Part shown: piece by piece, positions 16,214 to 24,398 of the stretch | How positions within the stretch are numbered: the first letter of the stretch is position 1 | How the letters are laid out: the number at the start of each line of letters is the position of its first letter | NCBI RefSeq assembly: GCF_026168105.1 | Contig: NZ_LBMW01000068.1 | Span: 1 to 33,776 of the forward strand | From: Streptomyces hygroscopicus | Lineage (GTDB): Bacteria > Actinomycetota > Actinomycetes > Streptomycetales > Streptomycetaceae | Reading direction: 5' to 3' | DNA length: 33,776 nucleotides | Position numbers and translations under genes: made by a program | Notes under the pieces: generated by a model | Databases searched by the model: none | What the model saw: the letters and a program-made list of their open reading frames with translations, nothing else | Told to the model about the DNA's origin: nothing

Positions 16214-16966
16214 TCAACGATGCCAGCCCGCCCGCGGTTGGGCTGGCGAGATTCCGTCGCCATCCTCCGCCGCCATTTCGGCGGTCGGGGCGTCATGCCG
16301 CCCCGGCAGTCGCCGCCACCCGCGGGCCACCGCGTACCTCACCAGTTCGGGGTCGTCGCCCACCACGACCGGGTGCCCGACGGCCAGCAGCATGGGCAGG
16401 TCGGATGCGTGGTCGCCATAGGCACTGCATTCGGCGGGAGCGATCCCCTGCCCGTCCAGGACGGCCTGGATGGCATCGGCTTTGTCCTGGCCCAGCATGA
16501 GCGTGATCACTCGTCCGGTGTGGACGCCGTCGATCGTTTCGAGCCGGGTGCCCAGCACCGTCGAGGCCCCCAGCCAGTCGGCCAGCGGATCGAGACAGGG
16601 TGCGAAGGAACCGGACACCAGCACGGTCAGATCGCCGAGACGGCGGTGTCCACGAAACGCCCGCAGGCTCCCGGGCAGGAACAGATCTCCCGCACGTTGC
16701 TCGCGCCGGAACCACGAGCGGCCCTGGGCGGACAGGTCCGCGGCGCGCTGCCCCGCATAGACGCGGTAGTAGGCGCGCGTGACGTGCTCTCTGGACGCGC
16801 CGGCGGCGACGAGGCCGCGCAGCTCGGCGACCATCGCGGAGTAGGCCGCCGGCGGGCTGCCGATCGCCGCGAGGTGGTACTCGAGGAACCGGAACATGCT
16901 CTTCACGGCGATCAGGGTTTCGTCGACGTCGAAGAAGGCCGCTTTTGTGTATGGGCGCCCCGCCAT
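16214..16966 (-). CDS. HAD-superfamily phosphatase (SerB-like, IB subfamily)
   Basis: The predicted protein is 250 aa. It has the HAD motifs in order: DVDET with nucleophile D13 and acid D15, SGSF (motif II), the Lys of GQDKAD (motif III), and GDHASDLPML (motif IV). The helical cap after motif I and the overall length match SerB-like subfamily IB enzymes, which hydrolyse small phosphate esters. The substrate is unknown. It is notable beside a kinase/elimination pair, since a phosphatase could proofread or reverse the phosphorylation. ATG 16966 has GAGAGG nine bases upstream. A GTG at 16993 overlaps the MmgE/PrpD stop (GTGA) and would add nine residues. Confidence 0.82.
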   Translation of the reverse strand: MAGRPYTKAAFFDVDETLIAVKSMFRFLEYHLAAIGSPPAAYSAMVAELRGLVAAGASREHVTRAYYRVYAGQRAADLSAQGRSWFRREQRAGDLFLPGSLRAFRGHRRLGDLTVLVSGSFAPCLDPLADWLGASTVLGTRLETIDGVHTGRVITLMLGQDKADAIQAVLDGQGIAPAECSAYGDHASDLPMLLAVGHPVVVGDDPELVRYAVARGWRRLPGRHDAPTAEMAAEDGDGISPAQPRAGWHR

Positions 16967-16989
16967 GGAAGGAGTCCTCTCATCGATGG

Positions 16990-18558
16990 TCACCGGCTCA
17001 GCACCGCCCGTATCACCGCGTCGAGTTCGGCCGCGCCCAGCGACGCCGTGTGCTGCAGTGACTCCATGGCGTCCGCCGGTGCCCCGGTGGCCGCGAGCTT
17101 GTCCAGAGCGATCTTGCGGTGGTTTCGCCGGGTCTCGGCCCCGGCCGAGCCGACGGCGTGTGCGCGCTCCGAACGGAGTCTGCGGCTGCCCCGCAGGACG
17201 ACTTCGACCCGGGAGCCGATCGCCTTCGTGGCGTGCTCGAAGGTGGCGCTCGGGTTCCCCTTCGGGAAGAGTCCGGGCGGGGTCCTCCCACCGGAGAACG
17301 CGGCGAACCATTCCTCCGCACGCTCCCCGGCCTGTCGCAGCGCCTCACCCAGGGGGGCTGTAGCGCTCAACAGACCACGGCTCAGCTCAGGGTCGTACTC
17401 CAGCCGGACCTTCGCCGCCAGCGCCCATCGCACGGGATCGCCGACGGCCGGCTCGGCGAGGTCGGCGGTCGTCATTGCGCCCGTGAGCAGCGCGGTCGCC
17501 ACGTTGTAGGCGACGGACAGATTGAGCGCCAGGATCGCGGAGCGCTCACGGTCGAGATAGGGCAGTGCCTCGCGGTCCATCACCATGGTCAGTCGCGCGG
17601 CATGCACCACGATCTCGTCGATGTCGTCGATCTCCACGGGGGTGAGCAGATGATGCAACTCGGAGGCGCAGTCGATGGCCGCGTCGACGTACGCACCGGC
17701 CGGATGCACCTTGAACGACAGCGTTTCGGTGTGCCAACGGGTGCCGAGTCCGGCCGTGACCACCTCGGGCGTGGGCACCTCGGAGACCTTGGCCAGCAGG
17801 CCGCCGGGATGTTCCAGGATGTCCTCGGCTCCGGTCAGGCCGGCGGCGGCCGCTCTGCAGGCGTCCAGGCCGACACGTACCGGTACGGACGCGGAGAGGA
17901 CCTTGGCGTCACTGCCCAGGAAAGCGCGCCGCAAGGACCATGGCGGAGCGGCCAGGGCCAGCCCCCAGGCGTCGGTCCACTGACCCACCGGCGCTCCCGC
18001 GCCGTGCGACTTCGCCGCCACGGCGCCCACCAGCTGGGCGTGCGCGGCGGTCTGACCACGGAACGGTCCCAGGGTGCTCGCCGCGGTCACCCTGGCGGCA
18101 CACTCGTTGGCGGCGACCATCGCGGTGAGCAGCTGCTCACCCGTCAGCCGCTGTTCACGACAGAAGGCCAAGGGCACGCCGACGGTCGAGTGCGACACGT
18201 GGCCCACGTACATGCTGTCTTCGTAGTAGAGGCAGGAGGAGAGCGCCGCCAGGACGTAGGCGGCCTGATCGGGGCAGTCCCCGGTCGGCGGCCCGAACGC
18301 CTTGATCAGCTTCTGGCCCAGCGGGTGTGCCATGCCGGCCCGGACGACGGCGAGGTGCGAGATCAGTTGGCTGGTCGCGTAAGCGCTGATCCGGCCGGGC
18401 AGGTCGCTGTGGCGCAGACCGGATGCCCAGCGTGCCAGGGCCATGGTCAGTGAGCCTTCGAGCGGTGCGGCGTCGGCATGCGGACCAGGGGCGGTCTCGC
18501 CCCGGTCCGTCTCAGTGTGCTGAGTGTGAAGTCCTGGTCCAGCGTCGACCCTTGGCAT
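16990..18558 (-). CDS. MmgE/PrpD-family protein, VlmK-like dehydratase
   Basis: The predicted protein is 522 aa, a usual MmgE/PrpD length, with the N-terminal helical domain (ending in the ED-x-MYVGHVSHSTVGVP segment) and a C-terminal lid domain. The family includes 2-methylcitrate dehydratase and cis-aconitate decarboxylase. In valanimycin biosynthesis VlmK eliminates phosphate from phosphorylated valanimycin hydrate to form the acrylate. With the VlmJ-like kinase at 1232-2185, the same final step is inferred: making an azoxy-acrylate-type double bond from the serine-derived carbons. ATG 18558 is preferred (GTGAGG ten bases upstream); TTG 18600 and GTG 18573 are alternatives. A hairpin separates it from fabF, so it may be expressed at a lower level or on its own. 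Confidence 0.8.
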   Translation of the reverse strand: MPRVDAGPGLHTQHTETDRGETAPGPHADAAPLEGSLTMALARWASGLRHSDLPGRISAYATSQLISHLAVVRAGMAHPLGQKLIKAFGPPTGDCPDQAAYVLAALSSCLYYEDSMYVGHVSHSTVGVPLAFCREQRLTGEQLLTAMVAANECAARVTAASTLGPFRGQTAAHAQLVGAVAAKSHGAGAPVGQWTDAWGLALAAPPWSLRRAFLGSDAKVLSASVPVRVGLDACRAAAAGLTGAEDILEHPGGLLAKVSEVPTPEVVTAGLGTRWHTETLSFKVHPAGAYVDAAIDCASELHHLLTPVEIDDIDEIVVHAARLTMVMDREALPYLDRERSAILALNLSVAYNVATALLTGAMTTADLAEPAVGDPVRWALAAKVRLEYDPELSRGLLSATAPLGEALRQAGERAEEWFAAFSGGRTPPGLFPKGNPSATFEHATKAIGSRVEVVLRGSRRLRSERAHAVGSAGAETRRNHRKIALDKLAATGAPADAMESLQHTASLGAAELDAVIRAVLSR

Positions 18559-18613
18559 TCGTGGCAACCTCACGCCTGTGTCTGTCGTGGTGAGCGTCAA
18601 CTTCCGACGGGTT

Positions 18614-18637
18614 CGTCCTCACGCCCGCGTGAGGACG
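18614..18637 (-). terminator. Hairpin overlapping the fabF stop codon
   Basis: CGTCCTCACGC (18614-18624) and GCGTGAGGACG (18627-18637) form an 11-bp inverted repeat with a very short loop. The fabF stop codon (18619-18621) is inside the left arm. It could partially terminate the minus-strand operon between fabF and the MmgE/PrpD gene, or protect the upstream mRNA's 3' end. Confidence 0.45.
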
Positions 18638-19857
18638 AGCACGGCGTTCTGCCCGCCGAATCCGAACGAGTTGCTGATCGCGACCTCGGGGTGGGTGTCT
18701 CGGCCGATCTTGGCAACGACGTCGATCTCGATCTGTGAGTCCTGACTGTCGAGGTTGGCGGTGGGCGGAATGAATCCGTGCTCCAGGGTCATCGAGGTGA
18801 CTGCCGCCTCGATCGCCCCGGCCGCGCCCAGCGCATGCCCGAGAACACCCTTGACAGAGGTGACGGCCGGCCGCTCGCCGAGCGTGCGGCTGATCAGTTT
18901 CGCCTCGGCGATGTCGTTCAACGGGGTGGAGGTTCCATGCGCGTTGACGTGGTCGACGTCACCGGGGCCGATTCCGGCATCGGCCAGGGCGGCCCGTACC
19001 GCCAGTTCCGCGCCCACACCTTCCGGGTCGGGGGCAGTGGCATTGTGCGCATCGGCCGACGCGCCGTAGCCACTGACCATGGCGTGGACCCGCGCGCCAC
19101 GCGCGCGTGCGTCCTCGGCCCGTTCCAGCACCAGGACGGCAGCGCCCTCCGCGGGCACGAATCCGTCACGGTCGCTGTCGAAGGGCCGGGAGGCGGCATG
19201 CAACTCACCGCGGCGCGTGGACAGCGCTCCCATCTGGCTGAAGCCGGAGATGATGGAGGGCACGAGGCAGGCCTCCGTGCCGCCTGTGATCACCACGTCG
19301 CAGGCACCGGAACGCAGTAGGTCGCGCGCGACGCCCACGGCTGTCGCTCCCGAGGCGCACGCCGTCGCCGTGACGAGGTTCGGGCCCCGGGCGCCGCACT
19401 CCATGGCTATGTAACCCGCCGCCATGTTGATGGCCAGCATCGGGATGAGCATCGACGAGACCCGTTGGGCTCCGTCGTCGAGGAGCACCCGATGTTGTTT
19501 CTCCCAGGTGGCCGCGCCGCCTATGCCGCTGCCGAGAACCACGCCGACGCGGGCGCCGTCCCAGGTGGCGGGCTCCAGGCCGGAGTCCGCCAGCGCCTCC
19601 TTGGCGGCGGCGATGGCGAACTGGCTGCTGCGGTCGAGGCGCCATGCCTTCCGCCGCTCGATGGTGTTCGCCCGGCCGAAATCAGTGACCGCGCAGCCGA
19701 AGTCGGCGGGGGTTCCCGCCAGCGCCGGGACGGGCGCGGCAGCCGTCGCCCCGCCCGCGCAGATGGTCTGCCACGCCGTCTCGGCGCCGATCCCGGCCGC
19801 GGTCACCATGCCGATGCCGGTCACCGCCGCGTGGGACGGCTTTCGGCCCGACGTCAT
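18619..19857 (-). CDS. 3-oxoacyl-ACP synthase II (KAS II, FabF-like)
   Basis: The predicted protein is 412 aa with a complete KAS II triad: C167 in TACASGA, His in NAHGTSTPLND, and His in GVLGHALGAAG. It would perform decarboxylative chain elongation with malonyl-ACP. Its ATG overlaps the ACP stop (ATGA), so synthase and carrier are co-translated. With FabH and ACP it makes a cluster-dedicated, incomplete fatty-acid synthase; ketoreductase, dehydratase and enoyl reductase must come from primary metabolism. The acyl chain it makes is the probable precursor of the fatty amine. Confidence 0.93.
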   Translation of the reverse strand: MTSGRKPSHAAVTGIGMVTAAGIGAETAWQTICAGGATAAAPVPALAGTPADFGCAVTDFGRANTIERRKAWRLDRSSQFAIAAAKEALADSGLEPATWDGARVGVVLGSGIGGAATWEKQHRVLLDDGAQRVSSMLIPMLAINMAAGYIAMECGARGPNLVTATACASGATAVGVARDLLRSGACDVVITGGTEACLVPSIISGFSQMGALSTRRGELHAASRPFDSDRDGFVPAEGAAVLVLERAEDARARGARVHAMVSGYGASADAHNATAPDPEGVGAELAVRAALADAGIGPGDVDHVNAHGTSTPLNDIAEAKLISRTLGERPAVTSVKGVLGHALGAAGAIEAAVTSMTLEHGFIPPTANLDSQDSQIEIDVVAKIGRDTHPEVAISNSFGFGGQNAVLVLTRA

Positions 19858-20096
19858 GCGAGGCTCGCCATCTTGGCCTCGATGGTCTTGGCAGCCTGGC
19901 TGATGGTGTCGTCCGACTGGATGTCCTCGTCCGCGATGGTGACGCCGAACTCCTGCTGGGCGGTCAGACCCAGTTCGACCAGGGCGAGTGAATCCATCTC
20001 CAGCTCGCTGAACGTCCGCTCGGGATCGATCTCGCCGGCCTCCAGGCCGAAGCCCTCGGCCAGCAGTGCCACGAGACGCTCGTAGGTGTCGCTCAT
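19854..20096 (-). CDS. Acyl carrier protein
   Basis: The predicted protein is 80 aa and acidic, with the phosphopantetheine Ser36 in the classic EMDSLALVEL motif. It resembles type II fatty-acid or polyketide ACPs rather than the proline carrier at 12532. ATG 20096 has GAGGAG seven to eight bases upstream. It should carry the growing acyl chain for FabF and FabH. It might also receive pyrrole-carboxylate from the KAS III-like acyltransferase, as CloN1 does in aminocoumarin pathways. Its stop overlaps the fabF start. Confidence 0.93.
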   Translation of the reverse strand: MSDTYERLVALLAEGFGLEAGEIDPERTFSELEMDSLALVELGLTAQQEFGVTIADEDIQSDDTISQAAKTIEAKMASLA

Positions 20097-20247
20097 GGGG
20101 TATCTCCTCGGTTCGTCACTATGGGCGCTGATATCGGTGCTGTTGGTCGCTACTGGCCGTACCGGCTGTGCCGACCCGTACTGGCTGGGCTGGTCCGTGC
20201 AGGTTGTGCTGGTACTTGCTCCCGGAACGAGGCCGTCGCCGCTCTTC

Positions 20248-21249
20248 TCAGCCGGGCACCAGATCGGGCCAGCGCAGGGCACAGGAGCCCCAGGTGAGGC
20301 CGCCGCCGAAGGCGGTCAGCACCACCCGGTGGTCGGGGTGGAGGGTGCCGTCGTCCATCGCGTCGACGAGCGCGAGCGGGATGGAGGCGGCCGCGGTGTT
20401 GCCGACGTGATCCACGTTCACCGCACAGCGGTCCCGCGGCAGCCGCATCCGATCCGCGACCGCGTGCATGATGCGCAGATTCGCCTGATGGGCCACCAGC
20501 AGATCGACGGTTCGTACGCTCCAGCCCCTGGCTTCGGCCACCCGGAGGGCCGAAGCGGCCATCCGCTCCACCGCGTTGCGGAAGACGGCCTTGCCCTGCA
20601 TCCGGAAGTACGGATCGGCTCCCACGGCCGAATCGGCACGGATCGGGTCACGAGAGCCGCCCGACGGAACAGTGATCAGGTTGCTGCCCGTGCCGTCGCT
20701 CGCCAGGTCGAAGTGGCCCAGCGCGCCCGGCTCGTCAGGGGTGCCCGCGGCCAGTACGACGCCGCCCGCCCCGTCCCCGAAGACGGCCCGGGTCGAGCGA
20801 TCCTGGGGGTCCAGGATGCTGGAGAAGGTGTCGGCTCCCAGGACCAGGACGCTCTCCGCGGTCCCCGCGGTGATGAGGCCGGCCCCGACAGCGAGCGAGT
20901 AGAGGAATCCGGTGCACACCGCGCCCACGTCGAACGCGGCCGCCGTGCCCAGGCCGAGCCGGGAGACGACCAGGGGAGCAGTGGCCGGGCACGGCCGGTC
21001 CGGCGTGGTGGTGGCCACGATGACGCAGTCGACCGAGGCCGCCGAGGCGGACTTCAGTGCCCGGCCGCCGGCTTCCACCGCGAGATCCGATGTGGCCATG
21101 CCCGGGTCGGCGATGTGCCGCCGGGAGATTCCGGTCCGGCTGCGGATCCACTCGTCGGAGGTGTCCAGCTCCTCGGCCAGCTCGTCGTTGGTGACGATCC
21201 GAGGCGGTACCCAGGCACCGATGCCCCGGATCACTGCGGCCCGGTTCAC
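20248..21249 (-). CDS. 3-oxoacyl-ACP synthase III (FabH)
   Basis: The predicted protein is 333 aa with the full FabH triad: C112 in GAVCTGF, His in AHQANLRI, and Asn in GNTAAASIPLAL. It starts chains by condensing an acyl-CoA with malonyl-ACP. It is clearly different from the plus-strand KAS III-like protein, which lacks the His and Asn motifs. The GTG start at 21249 overlaps the desaturase stop (GTGA). A 151-bp gap without a gene separates its stop from the ACP start. A branched or straight primer cannot be predicted from sequence. Confidence 0.93.
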   Translation of the reverse strand: MNRAAVIRGIGAWVPPRIVTNDELAEELDTSDEWIRSRTGISRRHIADPGMATSDLAVEAGGRALKSASAASVDCVIVATTTPDRPCPATAPLVVSRLGLGTAAAFDVGAVCTGFLYSLAVGAGLITAGTAESVLVLGADTFSSILDPQDRSTRAVFGDGAGGVVLAAGTPDEPGALGHFDLASDGTGSNLITVPSGGSRDPIRADSAVGADPYFRMQGKAVFRNAVERMAASALRVAEARGWSVRTVDLLVAHQANLRIMHAVADRMRLPRDRCAVNVDHVGNTAAASIPLALVDAMDDGTLHPDHRVVLTAFGGGLTWGSCALRWPDLVPG

Positions 21250-22346
21250 CGGTGGGCCTGTGAGAGGAGGGCGTCCCGCTGTTCGAGGTCTCGTACCTCC
21301 TGGCTGACGTCGCCCAGGTGGCCGGCGACATCAAGGTATGACCTCATCAGCCGCACCTCCAGGTACGGAAGGCCGTGACCGAGGCAGTAGTCCTTGATCA
21401 GGGGTTGGGCGCGGTGCAGGTTCCGGCGCGGCATCGACGGGAACAGGTGGTGCTCGATCTGGTAGTTGAGCCCTCCGTAGAAGAAGTGCGTGATCCGGCT
21501 GGGGAGCAGGTTGCGTGAGGTGACCACCTGGCGGGTGATCCAGTCCAGCTCCTCCTTCGTCCCGTCCCGCACGGGCAGGCCCTTGTGGTTCGGCGCGAAC
21601 AGCAGACCCATGTAGAAGCCGAACAGCGCCTGGTGAACCACAATGAACGCGACAGCCTTGCCCGGCGGCAGCACCCAGAACACGGCGGCGAAGTAGCACA
21701 CCAGATGGAAGCTGAGCAGGCCGAGATCGGCCGCCTTGTACCTCTTGAGCGCACCCTTGCGGGCCGCGACGTATCCGGACAGATGCAGCCGCAGCCCCTC
21801 CATCATGATCAGCACATAGAACATCCACGCCTGATGGCGCACGATGAAGCGGCCGGCGGGGCTGGTGCGCTTGCTGCGGTCCTTGCTGGCGAAGATGACC
21901 TGACGGCGTGTGATGTCCGGGTCGAGGGAGAGGTGGTTGGGGTAGTTGTGGTGCCGCGTGTGGTGACCCACCCACCAGCCGAAACTGACGCCGGTCAGCA
22001 GGTTCCCGTGGAGGTAGCCGATGACGTCGCTCGCCTTGCGGGTCCGGAAGATCTGCCGGTGGCCCGCGTCGTGCCCGACCAGATCAGTCTGAGCGAAGCT
22101 GAACGCGAGAAGTACCGCGGTCGCCAACTGCCACCAGCTGTCGCCGATCCATGCGAACACAGCCCATGCCCCAGTCAGCAACAACAGGTTGAACACGATC
22201 TTGTAGGTGTAGTAGACGGGCTGCTGGTCCATGAGGCCGGCGGCCTTCACCAGCCGGGTGACCTCCTCGTAGTCGGCCGTCCCGGACTCCGCGCTGCCCG
22301 GGGCGCCGGTGCGGTGCGCGTCGGCGCTCCTGTCCACGTGTGTCAT
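21246..22346 (-). CDS. Membrane fatty acid desaturase
   Basis: The predicted protein is 366 aa with four hydrophobic segments and the three histidine boxes of membrane di-iron desaturases: HDAGH (92-96), HHTRHH (128-133) and QIEHH in the last quarter. It should use oxygen and ferredoxin or a similar donor to introduce a C=C in an acyl chain. Because alk-1-enyl azoxy groups occur in known azoxy metabolites such as elaiomycin, it may unsaturate the chain near the nitrogen, but the position cannot be read from sequence. ATG 22346 has GAGGAGG four to five bases upstream and overlaps the preceding stop (ATGA). Confidence 0.92.
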   Translation of the reverse strand: MTHVDRSADAHRTGAPGSAESGTADYEEVTRLVKAAGLMDQQPVYYTYKIVFNLLLLTGAWAVFAWIGDSWWQLATAVLLAFSFAQTDLVGHDAGHRQIFRTRKASDVIGYLHGNLLTGVSFGWWVGHHTRHHNYPNHLSLDPDITRRQVIFASKDRSKRTSPAGRFIVRHQAWMFYVLIMMEGLRLHLSGYVAARKGALKRYKAADLGLLSFHLVCYFAAVFWVLPPGKAVAFIVVHQALFGFYMGLLFAPNHKGLPVRDGTKEELDWITRQVVTSRNLLPSRITHFFYGGLNYQIEHHLFPSMPRRNLHRAQPLIKDYCLGHGLPYLEVRLMRSYLDVAGHLGDVSQEVRDLEQRDALLSQAHR

Positions 22347-23302
22347 AGCGCCTCCTCGAGGCCCATGTAGGCCAGGCGGGACCGCTGCATGCGCTCCGCC
22401 CACTCCTGGCCGGTCGCCATCCGCTCCTCGATCGTGGTGTCGACGAGCCTGCGTCCGGGCCACGCCTCGTAGTCACCCAGCAGCTCGCCGTGCTGTTCGA
22501 TGCCCTGCTGGAAGAGCTTCTCCCGGTTGAGCACCATGTCCTCGACCGGAAGCCGGTCCCACAACCGATAGCCCTCCTCAAGGAGTTCGAGCACCCGCGG
22601 CCTGTCCTCGGGGTTCCTGAGCAGGTGATCGCGGACGATGGAACTTCCCACCGTCAGATGCCTTATCTCGTCGATGCCCGCCCCGCGCTCGATGTCCGCC
22701 GCGGCCGGATCGAAGACTCGCCACTTGCGCTCGCTCAGCTCGGCCGCCGGTGCCAGCACGCCTTCGACCAGCACCGTCAGGACCAGCACGCCGCCGATGA
22801 AGTCGCCACGGTCGCGCAGGGAGCGGAGCCCGAACTCCTCCAGCGGTACCAGGACCGCGTCCCGGTCGGCTGCCGCGAGCCGGTCCATGGTCTGCCACAA
22901 CTCGCTCCGCTCGACACCCAGCTGCAACAAGTGGCTGCGGAACACCATGGCGTGCCGCGCCTCGTCGAGGAGCTGGGTGGAGTAGAACTCGAGGCTTTCG
23001 TTGTCGGGGGCGAGCGCCACCATGTAGGCGATGGCCCGGGTCGCTTTCTCCTCCGCGAGGGAGCGGAACGCCAACTCCTGGGTGAGTGCGCTGTTCAGCG
23101 GGCCGGGCTCGCTCACCACGGGATGGGGGCGCACGTCAGCGTCGTGACCGAGCACGTTTCCCCGCAGGGTGCCCTGCGGCACCGCAGCCAGCCAGTACTG
23201 CAGATCACACGACTCCGCGGTCAGGTCGAGCTCGATGGCCCCGTCCACCAGCGACGGGGCGCGCTGCCAGTCGGCCTCCGCCGGGATGCTCGCAAAAGCC
23301 AT
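22343..23302 (-). CDS. VlmB-like non-haem di-iron azoxy synthase candidate
   Basis: The predicted protein is 319 aa with the ferritin-like six-ligand set: E84 or E85, E114/H117 (DEARH), E180, and E212/H215 (DEIRH). Its pattern fits the VlmB-like family. VlmB of valanimycin has been reported as a di-iron enzyme that oxidises a hydrazine intermediate through azo to azoxy. The neighbours here (flavin reductase, small membrane protein, N-hydroxylase-like protein) support the same role. ATG 23302 has AAAGGGA seven bases upstream and follows the flavin-reductase stop by two bases. A general ferritin-like oxidase remains possible. Confidence 0.78.
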   Translation of the reverse strand: MAFASIPAEADWQRAPSLVDGAIELDLTAESCDLQYWLAAVPQGTLRGNVLGHDADVRPHPVVSEPGPLNSALTQELAFRSLAEEKATRAIAYMVALAPDNESLEFYSTQLLDEARHAMVFRSHLLQLGVERSELWQTMDRLAAADRDAVLVPLEEFGLRSLRDRGDFIGGVLVLTVLVEGVLAPAAELSERKWRVFDPAAADIERGAGIDEIRHLTVGSSIVRDHLLRNPEDRPRVLELLEEGYRLWDRLPVEDMVLNREKLFQQGIEQHGELLGDYEAWPGRRLVDTTIEERMATGQEWAERMQRSRLAYMGLEEAL

Positions 23303-23304
23303 GG

Positions 23305-23856
23305 TCAGTCCCTTTCTGAAGGCGTGGGGGCGGGCAGCTGGTGCAGCTCGCCGGCGAAGTTGAGCAGGGGAGCGCCACTGCCTCGTACGGCCCGGTCGAC
23401 CCTGGCCAGCAGCAGGTCGTGATCGCCCACCGGCACGGTGCACTGCACACTGCACATCAGCCAGCTGAAGGCGCCGCGCAGCACGGGAACGCCGTCTTCC
23501 GTGCAGCCGGCCCAAGCGCCGCGATCCAGCTGACGGACGCCCGTCGCCCGTTGCCTGTGGGCGAAATGCCGAGCCAGCTGCTCCTGCCGGGAACCCAGCA
23601 TGTTGACGACGAAGGTGGAGGTGCCGAGCAGTGCCCGCAGGGCCCGGCTGGTGCGGCGCAGTGCGACCGAAACCATGGGCGGTTCAACGGACGCGAGGGC
23701 CAGCGTGCTGACAGTGACACCCTGTACGTCCGCCTCGCCGCCGCAGGTCAGCACCACGACTCCCGTGACCAGCTGGTCCGCCGCGCCGCCGGCCGGTTCG
23801 GCCGCAGGGCCGGGCGGCCACGCCCTGAGCGTCTGGTCGGCGGTCGCGCTGGTCAT
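23305..23856 (-). CDS. Flavin reductase, VlmR-like
   Basis: The predicted protein is 183 aa with the flavin-reductase-like split-barrel domain: an early TGVVVLTC strand, PPMVSVALRRTSRALRALL, and FVVNMLGSRQEQLARHFA. Such enzymes reduce FMN or FAD with NAD(P)H and supply it to a partner monooxygenase. VlmR does this for the isobutylamine N-hydroxylase VlmH. The likely partner is the ACAD-fold protein at 26198-27334. ATG 23856 overlaps the upstream membrane-protein stop (ATGA), so the genes are coupled. Confidence 0.87.
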   Translation of the reverse strand: MTSATADQTLRAWPPGPAAEPAGGAADQLVTGVVVLTCGGEADVQGVTVSTLALASVEPPMVSVALRRTSRALRALLGTSTFVVNMLGSRQEQLARHFAHRQRATGVRQLDRGAWAGCTEDGVPVLRGAFSWLMCSVQCTVPVGDHDLLLARVDRAVRGSGAPLLNFAGELHQLPAPTPSERD

Positions 23857-24398
23857 AGAGATCCCGTCTGCAGGGACTGCGCGGACTGCGCGGACTGCGC
23901 GGACTGCGTCCTGCGTACGGTGTCGGCGGAGGCTCCGAACTCGCTCCGGAAGCGTTGGTACGCCGGATGCGCCTCCGGTTCGAAACTCAGCGCGAAGGGC
24001 TTGAGGAAGTTCCCGAACAGCGCGCGGTCGCCGAACAGATGGATCGGCAGAGCCAGCAGGGCCCACTCGAAGCCCCACACCGAAATCCACACGAGCGCGA
24101 CCAGACCTTGGGTCACCAGGCTGTGCATGACGTTGTACAGAATGAAGTAGACCTTCGGAATCTCTGTGCCGCCCACCTTGCCGGCGGCCTTGTCCCTGCT
24201 GTGGCTGCGGTGGTATTGGTACGCACCCGGGAGATAGCCGATCAGGTCGATGTAGACGAAGAGCACGACGGCGGGGATCCAACGCACATCACCGAGATGC
24301 GCGAAGAGCAGCACCACCGACACCAGCAGTCCCAGCCCGTATTCCGCGCGGATCAGCCACGCGGTGGTGCCGGTCATGAACAGGTTCTTGGTGTCCAT
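23853..24398 (-). CDS. Small His-rich integral membrane protein, VlmO-like hydrazine synthase candidate
   Basis: The predicted protein is 181 aa with about four membrane helices. Conserved-looking polar residues sit at helix ends: H34, D51, H63, H66, H92, and H120 with D124 (IHLFGDRALFGN). Several His and Asp residues in a membrane protein suggest a metal site. A membrane-bound metalloenzyme, VlmO, has been reported to form the N-N bond in valanimycin, acting with VlmB. This protein lies two genes before the VlmB-like one and is the best VlmO candidate in the window, but I infer this from context and cannot confirm homology. The C-terminus is a SAQ repeat coded by a 9-bp tandem repeat. ATG 24398 shares one base with the preceding stop (TGATG). 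Confidence 0.55.
   Translation of the reverse strand: MDTKNLFMTGTTAWLIRAEYGLGLLVSVVLLFAHLGDVRWIPAVVLFVYIDLIGYLPGAYQYHRSHSRDKAAGKVGGTEIPKVYFILYNVMHSLVTQGLVALVWISVWGFEWALLALPIHLFGDRALFGNFLKPFALSFEPEAHPAYQRFRSEFGASADTVRRTQSAQSAQSAQSLQTGSL
23874..23918 (-). repeat. Five tandem 9-bp repeats coding Ser-Ala-Gln
   Basis: GGACTGCGC is repeated at 23874, 23883, 23892 and 23901, with a fifth copy at 23910 ending in T. On the minus strand it encodes a QSAQSAQSAQS tail at the C-terminus of the membrane protein. As the unit is a multiple of three, copy-number changes would keep the frame. Confidence 0.9.

Noticed and set aside
12841..21249. Type II polyketide (aromatic) cluster
   Set aside because: There is no chain length factor or minimal-PKS pair; the ketosynthases are FabF- and FabH-like and occur with a desaturase and an aminotransferase.
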